In this document: piece by piece, positions 4,503 to 7,654 of the stretch
Position numbering within the stretch: position 1 is the first letter of the stretch
Layout of the letters: every line of letters begins with the position of its first letter
Assembly: GCA_017652345.1 (NCBI GenBank)
Contig: JAGCBE010000399.1
Span: 1 to 7,654, forward strand
Origin: Methanobrevibacter sp.
Lineage (GTDB): Archaea; Methanobacteriota; Methanobacteria; Methanobacteriales; Methanobacteriaceae
Reading direction: 5' to 3'
Length of the DNA stretch: 7,654 bases
Position numbers and translations under genes: made by a program
The notes under the pieces: generated by a model
Told to the model about the DNA's origin: nothing
Seen by the model: only the letters and a program-made list of their open reading frames with translations
The model's database searches: none

Positions 4503-4627
4503 CTGCTTTTGCTTCTGCTGTTATGGCTATACTTGGTTCTGACCTTGTTATATCTCTTGTTGCCTGTGCTGTTCCGGCTCTTGCTGTCGGAACTGTATGT
4601 GCTGTATTCCATACAAAGGGGGAGTAA
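4499..4627 (+). CDS. Ala/Val-rich 42-residue membrane peptide
   Basis: This short gene (ATG 4499, TAA 4625-4627) encodes a 42-residue, Ala/Val/Leu-rich hydrophobic peptide, MTAFASAVMAILGSDLVISL at the start and VFHTKGE at the end. One long or two short membrane helices are possible. AAGGGGG (4484-4490) lies 8 bases upstream. It overlaps the previous stop by ATGA and ends 2 bases before the Zot gene, so it is embedded in the coupled run. Composition and size recall small coat proteins, so it may be a minor coat protein or a membrane partner of Zot, which itself lacks a visible anchor here. Confidence 0.6.
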   Translation: MTAFASAVMAILGSDLVISLVACAVPALAVGTVCAVFHTKGE

Positions 4628-4629
4628 AT

Positions 4630-5316
4630 ATGGTATCAGCTATATTTGGTTTACCCGGTGTTGGAAAGTCTCTTATATTATCTTGGCTTGGTGCACGTGC
4701 TGTTCAAGGAAAGAATATCAATGTTCATGGCTTTGCTGTATCTACTGAGAAAACATATCAGCGTGTATATACAAATTTTCCTCTTGACGGTGCATATAAG
4801 TTAGATTTTGACCTTCTTGGACTTGCTGACTATAATCATTGTCTTATTCTTATTGACGAAATTCAGCTATATGCTGATAGTCGTAATTTTAAAAACTTTT
4901 CTGATAATTTGTCAAATTTCTTTACTCAACATAGAAAAGACCATATCGACTTAGTATGGTGTAGTCAAAGCTACAAAAATACCGACTTACGAATACGGTC
5001 TGTCACTGATAAGTTGTATTATCTTGATAGAGGATTCTTTAACCTTCTTAGAGTACGTGCTATAAATTCATTTTTTAGGGTAAATGGTGATATTCAAGAA
5101 GGTTATGAGTATTGTTCTGGTTTTAATACTAAATACTTCATTCCTTCCCGTATGTATAAATATTGCGATTCATGGACTAAAATGCGTAATATGGTTAATC
5201 GCCCCGCTCCTTCTGAGTTGTGGGTGAATGAGGATAAGGCTGTACCTCTCGGAGATACTATTGTTGAGGGTAAAGCTGTTACCCTTATGTCTGACGATAC
5301 TATAATAATAGAATGA
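4630..5316 (+). CDS. Zot/pI-family filamentous phage assembly ATPase
   Basis: A 228-residue P-loop ATPase of the zonular-occludens-toxin-like (Zot/gene I) family, needed for virion assembly and extrusion at the inner membrane. Walker A is GLPGVGKS (residues 7-14); Walker B is LILIDEIQ (72-79, with D76 and E77). The family region after Walker B is clear: a Ser/Arg loop (YADSR), then THR/QHRKD-type helix end, DLVWCSQSYKNTDLRIRSVT (about 108-126) and a Tyr/Arg-rich strand. Ff pI is about 350 residues, with a membrane helix near residue 254 and a periplasmic tail. This protein stops at 228 and no hydrophobic helix is evident, so the anchor is missing or supplied by a neighbour. ATG 4630 has AAGGGGGAG (4616-4624) in front; upstream in-frame codons are not used. 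The 3' end runs into the hairpin 5311-5352. Confidence 0.88.
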   Translation: MVSAIFGLPGVGKSLILSWLGARAVQGKNINVHGFAVSTEKTYQRVYTNFPLDGAYKLDFDLLGLADYNHCLILIDEIQLYADSRNFKNFSDNLSNFFTQHRKDHIDLVWCSQSYKNTDLRIRSVTDKLYYLDRGFFNLLRVRAINSFFRVNGDIQEGYEYCSGFNTKYFIPSRMYKYCDSWTKMRNMVNRPAPSELWVNEDKAVPLGDTIVEGKAVTLMSDDTIIIE

Positions 5317-5352
5317 TCGCACGCACACGCTTTTGCGTGCGTGCGGTCATTC
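5311..5352 (+). other. Strong GC-rich hairpin between Zot and Rep genes
   Basis: An 18-bp stem (5311-5330 with 5335-5352) closes on TTTT, with one 2-base bulge (5324-5325) and one G-T wobble. Its inner part is GC-rich, unusual in this AT-rich genome. It contains the Zot stop codon (5314-5316). No T-run follows on the plus strand, so it is not a standard intrinsic terminator; transcript attenuation, an mRNA-stability barrier or a packaging structure in virion DNA are alternatives. Confidence 0.65.
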
Positions 5353-5369
5353 GGAATAGGAGTTTTATT

Positions 5370-6410
5370 ATGGCTGATTCAGTTTCTTATAGTTGGTTTG
5401 CTGTATTCAATAATCCTAAAGAACATGGATATGACGGTACACCACAACAAATCTGTGAAAAGTTAAGAGATGAATGGATTAATAATAATCCTTCTCGCTC
5501 TGGTGCTTGGGCATACTGTATTTCCGAAAAAGGATTACATCATGTCCATATGGTCTTAGAGGACGAGCACGCTATGCGCTTCACATGTGTAAAGAAAAGT
5601 TATGCAAAGGGTATGCATTTTCAGCCTACAAAAGGTACAAAAAAGCAAGCTGACGACTATATAAATAAACGTGGTGTTTTTGAGGAAAAAGGTGAAACGG
5701 TTGAATATATCTGTTATCATGGTGAGATAAGAGGGCGTCAAGGTCAACGACGTGACTTAGAAAGTATGTATGAGCGTCTTCTCAATGGTGATACTCCAAA
5801 AGATATTTTACGTGATACACCAACTGCATATTTAAGAAAAGATGTTTTAAAATCTATGTTCTTTGATATACGCTCGAACAATACACCAATTATCCGCCCT
5901 ATGAAAGTTATATGGCATGTTGGAAGGTCTGGCTCTGGTAAGTCGTATGAACGTATTAAATTAGCTGAGAAAATAGGAGAGGATAATATTTACTACCTTA
6001 CAGCTTTTAACTCTGGTGCATTTGATGAATATAACGCACAAAAAGTTCTATGGTTAGAGGATTATAGAGGAGAGTTTAAAATGCAAGAATTACTTAGGCT
6101 TCTCGATGTATATAAAGCTGAGATACCTGCACGTTTTACAAATGTTAAGGCTCTATGGACTGAGGTTCATATAACTTCTGTCTTAACTCCACGTGAGATT
6201 TATCCTAATGCAACTCGTGCCGACGAGGATAGAATAGACCAACTTTTACGGCGTATTACGCAAATGTGTTATCACTATAAGGATAATTACGGTGGCTATG
6301 GTAAAGCATATTTCCCGTCTAATGTCCTTAGAAATGATATGGAAGAACAAATAGCTGTCCTTAAACAGTGGACATCTTTTGATGAATATGAGGATATTAT
6401 ATATGACTGA
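5370..6410 (+). CDS. rep: CRESS-type replication initiator Rep (HUH endonuclease + SF3 helicase)
   Basis: A 346-residue rolling-circle initiator with both halves of CRESS-DNA Reps. Endonuclease: motif I WFAVFNNP (9-16), motif II HHVH (57-60, metal-binding HxH), and motif III YINK (97-100), whose Tyr97 is the expected nicking residue, single as in CRESS Reps rather than paired as in Ff gene II-type enzymes. Helicase: Walker A GRSGSGKS (185-192), Walker B VLWLEDY (226-232), motif C HITS (267-270) and an Arg-rich region (DRIDQLLRRI, 287-296). Length fits CRESS virus and pCRESS plasmid Reps (about 300-360). It should nick the nonanucleotide hairpin at 578-610. ATG 5370 has AATAGGAG (5355-5362) at 7 bases; the in-frame ATG at 5313 lies in the hairpin stem and is unlikely. 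A possible -10 TATAAT (5301-5306) lacks a good -35. Confidence 0.92.
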   Translation: MADSVSYSWFAVFNNPKEHGYDGTPQQICEKLRDEWINNNPSRSGAWAYCISEKGLHHVHMVLEDEHAMRFTCVKKSYAKGMHFQPTKGTKKQADDYINKRGVFEEKGETVEYICYHGEIRGRQGQRRDLESMYERLLNGDTPKDILRDTPTAYLRKDVLKSMFFDIRSNNTPIIRPMKVIWHVGRSGSGKSYERIKLAEKIGEDNIYYLTAFNSGAFDEYNAQKVLWLEDYRGEFKMQELLRLLDVYKAEIPARFTNVKALWTEVHITSVLTPREIYPNATRADEDRIDQLLRRITQMCYHYKDNYGGYGKAYFPSNVLRNDMEEQIAVLKQWTSFDEYEDIIYD

Positions 6411-6624
6411 GCGTGAACGTATATTACTTTTTAGTTACGTCTATAATAATACTTTGGAATTAGAAAATGAGGTTAGACAACTTCAATCTAATGTTCGGTA
6501 TAGGCGTATAGATTCTGCTGATATTTATGAACTCCTGGTGGCTCAAATACGGTTAGAGACTTTCAAAGAAATTTCAGAGCACATTATATCTTTATGTGGT
6601 GGATTCTTCAAAAATGAGTTGTAA
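6403..6624 (+). CDS. Small helical protein coupled to Rep
   Basis: A 73-residue mostly helical protein, starting MTERERILLFSYVYNNTLEL, with a heptad-like stretch (LELENEVRQLQSNVRYRRID, about residues 18-37) that may form a short coiled coil. It starts at ATG 6403, inside the last codons of rep (7-base overlap with its end at 6410), with GAGG (6390-6393) 9 bases upstream; earlier in-frame TTG/ATG codons at 6379-6388 lack such a site. Translational coupling to rep suggests an accessory role in replication or copy control. No family is recognised. Confidence 0.6.
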   Translation: MTERERILLFSYVYNNTLELENEVRQLQSNVRYRRIDSADIYELLVAQIRLETFKEISEHIISLCGGFFKNEL

Positions 6625-6647
6625 TATCGCTTAAAAGGTGGTATAAT
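6619..6647 (+). promoter_or_regulatory. Promoter of the Cys-rich accessory gene
   Basis: TTGTAA (6619-6624, overlapping the previous stop codon), a 17-base spacer and a perfect TATAAT (6642-6647) form a good sigma-A promoter. Transcription would start near 6653, giving the next gene expression independent of the main operon. Confidence 0.65.
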
Positions 6648-6652
6648 ATTAT

Positions 6653-6662
6653 AAAGTACTTT
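6653..6662. promoter_or_regulatory. Palindrome at the accessory promoter start site
   Basis: AAAGTACTTT is a perfect 10-bp palindrome right at the expected transcription start. AAGTACTTT also occurs at 722-730 near the origin, so a shared regulator is conceivable. Confidence 0.35.
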
Positions 6663-6700
6663 TTTGCAAAGTTTCACCAAATGAAAGTGAGGTGGTAATT

Positions 6701-6925
6701 TTGACATGTTGTAAGTCATGTATTTTCTATGACGGTAAAATCTGTACTAATCATTGTCAGCTTGTTATGTATCCTATCAAACACATTAATGACCCTTATG
6801 GAAAATCTTATGATTACATAGATTATTTATTATCGTTGTTTTGGCTTTCGTCCTCTGCCTTCGTCAATATGACGAAAAATGCTCATGCTGCTTCTCGCTC
6901 TGATACAGCATATTGTACAAAGTAA
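6701..6925 (+). CDS. Cys-rich 74-residue accessory protein with own promoter
   Basis: Its N-terminus carries a compact cysteine cluster, MTCCKSCIFYDGKICTNHC (Cys 3, 4, 7, 15, 19), a spacing that suits a zinc or metal site. The middle is aromatic (YDYIDYLLSLFWL) and the tail polar. The likely start is TTG 6701, with GAGGTGG (6689-6695) 5 bases upstream; the GTG at 6692 lies inside that ribosome site. It has its own promoter (6619-6647) with a palindrome at the start site, and ends directly at a hairpin. Separately promoted small genes at the end of a prophage often act in the lysogen (for example superinfection exclusion), but no family is recognised. Confidence 0.6.
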   Translation: MTCCKSCIFYDGKICTNHCQLVMYPIKHINDPYGKSYDYIDYLLSLFWLSSSAFVNMTKNAHAASRSDTAYCTK

Positions 6926-6955
6926 GTTCCTGATCAGCTTCTGCTGTTCGGGAAC
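6926..6955 (+). other. Hairpin directly after the accessory gene
   Basis: GTTCCTGA (6926-6933) pairs with TTCGGGAAC-type sequence (6948-6955, one T-G wobble); after a T-T mismatch CAGC (6935-6938) pairs with GCTG (6943-6946) around TTCT. It begins at the base after the stop codon. No T-run follows, so it may protect the mRNA end or assist the terminator that follows. Confidence 0.5.
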
Positions 6956-6961
6956 GACCAT

Positions 6962-7003
6962 AAAAAAAGCCCGTAGGTCAAATATGATCTACGGGCTTTC
7001 TCT
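6962..7003. terminator. Bidirectional intrinsic terminator
   Basis: AAAGCCCGTAGGTCA (6966-6980) pairs with TGATCTACGGGCTTT (6985-6999 region) with one G-T wobble around a 4-base loop. It is flanked by a run of A at 6962-6968 and T-rich sequence after the stem. It stands between convergent genes and should end both the rightward phage transcripts and the leftward operon. Confidence 0.85.
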
Positions 7004-7266
7004 TAATAATCTAAATCAAACGGACAAGTCTTTATATCCCTAATGACCTTATATAAATCTTCGCATTTATTTTTGAAGTGCATATATATTAGTGCAGATT
7101 CTAATGTTTGGAAGTAGTGCCCCTGTGCCCATGTATCGGTCACGTAGTCGTATTTCCATGCAACTACAAACGGCTCACATGCTAAAGGCTTACTCTTAGA
7201 AGTAAGCCTTAGTAGAAGTGTATAGTTATATTCTGCATTAACTGATAGTACTATGTTCTTATTCAT
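7003..7266 (-). CDS. Unknown 87-residue protein, last gene of leftward operon
   Basis: The protein begins MNKNIVLSVNAEYNYTLLLR and has a strand-rich first half. A central part rich in aromatic and acidic residues (EPFVVAWKYDYVTDTWAQGH) leads into a helix (LESALIYMHFKNKCEDLYKV). It looks like a compact alpha/beta protein with no membrane segment. The start overlaps the stop of the upstream gene by 8 bases (7259-7266), with GGAGGAAGAGG in front, and the stop abuts the terminator. I do not recognise a family. The motif 'VVAW.YD...W.QGHYF' may mark a small family in mobile elements, but this is an impression only. Confidence 0.65.
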   Translation of the reverse strand: MNKNIVLSVNAEYNYTLLLRLTSKSKPLACEPFVVAWKYDYVTDTWAQGHYFQTLESALIYMHFKNKCEDLYKVIRDIKTCPFDLDY

Positions 7267-7471
7267 TTTCCTCTTCCTCCATAACTGAATCTATCATATC
7301 TGACATTTCAATGTATGCATTTAATCCGTAGAACTCATGCATTATAGTTTTTAGCCTATCAAGTGTTTCAAGGCAAGTAGTACATATAAATTCACTGTTA
7401 TTAAAAGCTATGTATTCTGCAAGTTCCATTAACTCCTCTTGTAATTCGTCTTTCCATGTTATTTCAATCAT
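7259..7471 (-). CDS. Unknown 70-residue acidic helical protein
   Basis: The preferred start is ATG 7471-7469, with AGGAGG about 9 bases upstream on the minus strand; a longer frame from a TTG at 7513 would read through that ribosome site. The product is helical and acidic: MIEITWKDELQEELMELAEY, a pair of cysteines (CTTC), more helix and a Glu-rich tail (MEEEENE). It overlaps the preceding mini-ORF and the following gene by 8 bases each, typical of a compact phage operon. An acidic helical protein of this size could be a DNA mimic or adaptor, but that is speculation. Confidence 0.6.
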   Translation of the reverse strand: MIEITWKDELQEELMELAEYIAFNNSEFICTTCLETLDRLKTIMHEFYGLNAYIEMSDMIDSVMEEEENE

Positions 7472-7541
7472 TTCCTTCAACCTCCTCTTCGTGAAAATCC
7501 TCGTTTTCGTCAAACATTTCCCTTTTGTAATCGTATCTCAT
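7464..7541 (-). CDS. Very small acidic peptide ORF
   Basis: A 25-codon frame encodes MRYDYKREMFDENEDFHEEE plus a short VEGND end: strongly acidic in its second half. Its ATG (7541-7539) has GGAGAAAGGCAGG upstream. Its stop overlaps the start of the 70-residue gene by 8 bases, and the AGGAGG for that gene lies inside it, so it may be a real small protein or a leader that couples translation. Confidence 0.4.
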   Translation of the reverse strand: MRYDYKREMFDENEDFHEEEVEGND

Positions 7542-7587
7542 ATGATACCTGCCTTTCTCCCCGTGTAGCCGATAGGACAGCTTTTTG

Positions 7588-7653
7588 TTAGATTGTAAAT
7601 CTTCTTATGTTGTCTCTGAGATAGTTTACTGCTTCTTTGTATGTATCAAAGTA
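7588..7653 (-). CDS. Partial leftward gene (3' end only)
   Basis: The last 21 codons of a minus-strand gene enter from the right edge: YFDTYKEAVNYLRDNIRRF and a final TI before TAA (7590-7588). The 'YFDTYKEAVNYLR' pattern looks like a real C-terminal helix preceded by a strand. It lies 46 bases upstream of the 25-codon ORF on the same strand. It could be the other end of the gene cut at position 1 if the molecule is circular. Confidence 0.5.
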   Translation of the reverse strand, partial: YFDTYKEAVNYLRDNIRRFTI

Positions 7654-7654
7654 G

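Noticed and set aside
4349..4612. 87-codon minus-strand frame and the overlapping plus-strand frame 4509-4748
   Set aside because: Both are shadows of the 63- and 42-residue membrane genes and the Zot start, which have ribosome sites and ATGA coupling.
5313..5369. Rep start at ATG 5313
   Set aside because: The codon sits in a stable hairpin stem without a ribosome site; homology-type motifs begin only after ATG 5370.
6644..6652. TAATATTAT, close to the geminivirus nonanucleotide
   Set aside because: It ends in T rather than C, has no flanking stem and is explained as part of the -10 region.
1..7654. CRISPR array, tRNA, rRNA or insertion sequence
   Set aside because: No regularly spaced long repeats, no cloverleaf-like sequence and no transposase were seen on either strand.

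Overview
The window reads as an almost complete genome, or integrated copy, of a filamentous (inovirus-like) phage of a low-GC Firmicute. The case rests on gene order, a Zot/pI-type assembly ATPase, a 55-residue pVIII-like coat gene, a large pIII-like adsorption protein with signal peptide and C-terminal anchor, and several one-helix membrane proteins. AT-rich composition, strong Shine-Dalgarno sequences and the absence of any secretin (pIV) gene fit a Gram-positive, probably anaerobic gut-type host; that host call is inference.

Layout. Positions 1-108 hold the 5' part of a leftward gene that runs off the edge. Positions 109-824 are non-coding and packed with hairpins: the phage intergenic region. 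It includes an 11-bp perfect stem (578-610) whose 11-nt loop carries TAGTATTAC, the nonanucleotide type used as replication origin by circoviruses and geminiviruses. At 825-1123 lies a lysogeny-type switch: a 66-residue Xre-family repressor on the minus strand and a rightward sigma-A promoter covered by three related 14-bp palindromes. Rightward genes follow: a probable ssDNA-binding protein (1184-1507), the major coat protein (1524-1691) and a terminator (1717-1744), the same order V-VIII-terminator as in Ff phages. Then come small membrane or minor-virion genes, the pIII-like protein (2177-3754), three or four more small membrane proteins, and the Zot/pI ATPase (4630-5316). After a strong hairpin (5311-5352) comes a 346-residue Rep (5370-6410) with both HUH endonuclease and superfamily 3 helicase motifs, i.e. 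of the CRESS-DNA type. A small coupled gene follows, then a separately promoted Cys-rich gene (6701-6925).

A bidirectional terminator (6962-7003) separates these from a leftward operon of small unknown genes (7653 down to 7003). The partial gene at the left edge and the partial gene at the right edge would be the two ends of one leftward gene if the molecule were circular, so the window may be a slightly trimmed circle or a tandem prophage.

How the parts would work together (inference): the repressor holds the rightward promoter off; on induction Rep nicks TAGTATT^AC on the plus strand for rolling-circle replication, the ssDNA-binding protein coats the product, and the Zot ATPase with the membrane proteins swaps it for coat protein during extrusion. 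The most notable point is the pairing of a filamentous-phage virion module with a eukaryotic-CRESS-virus-like Rep and matching origin in one small genome.
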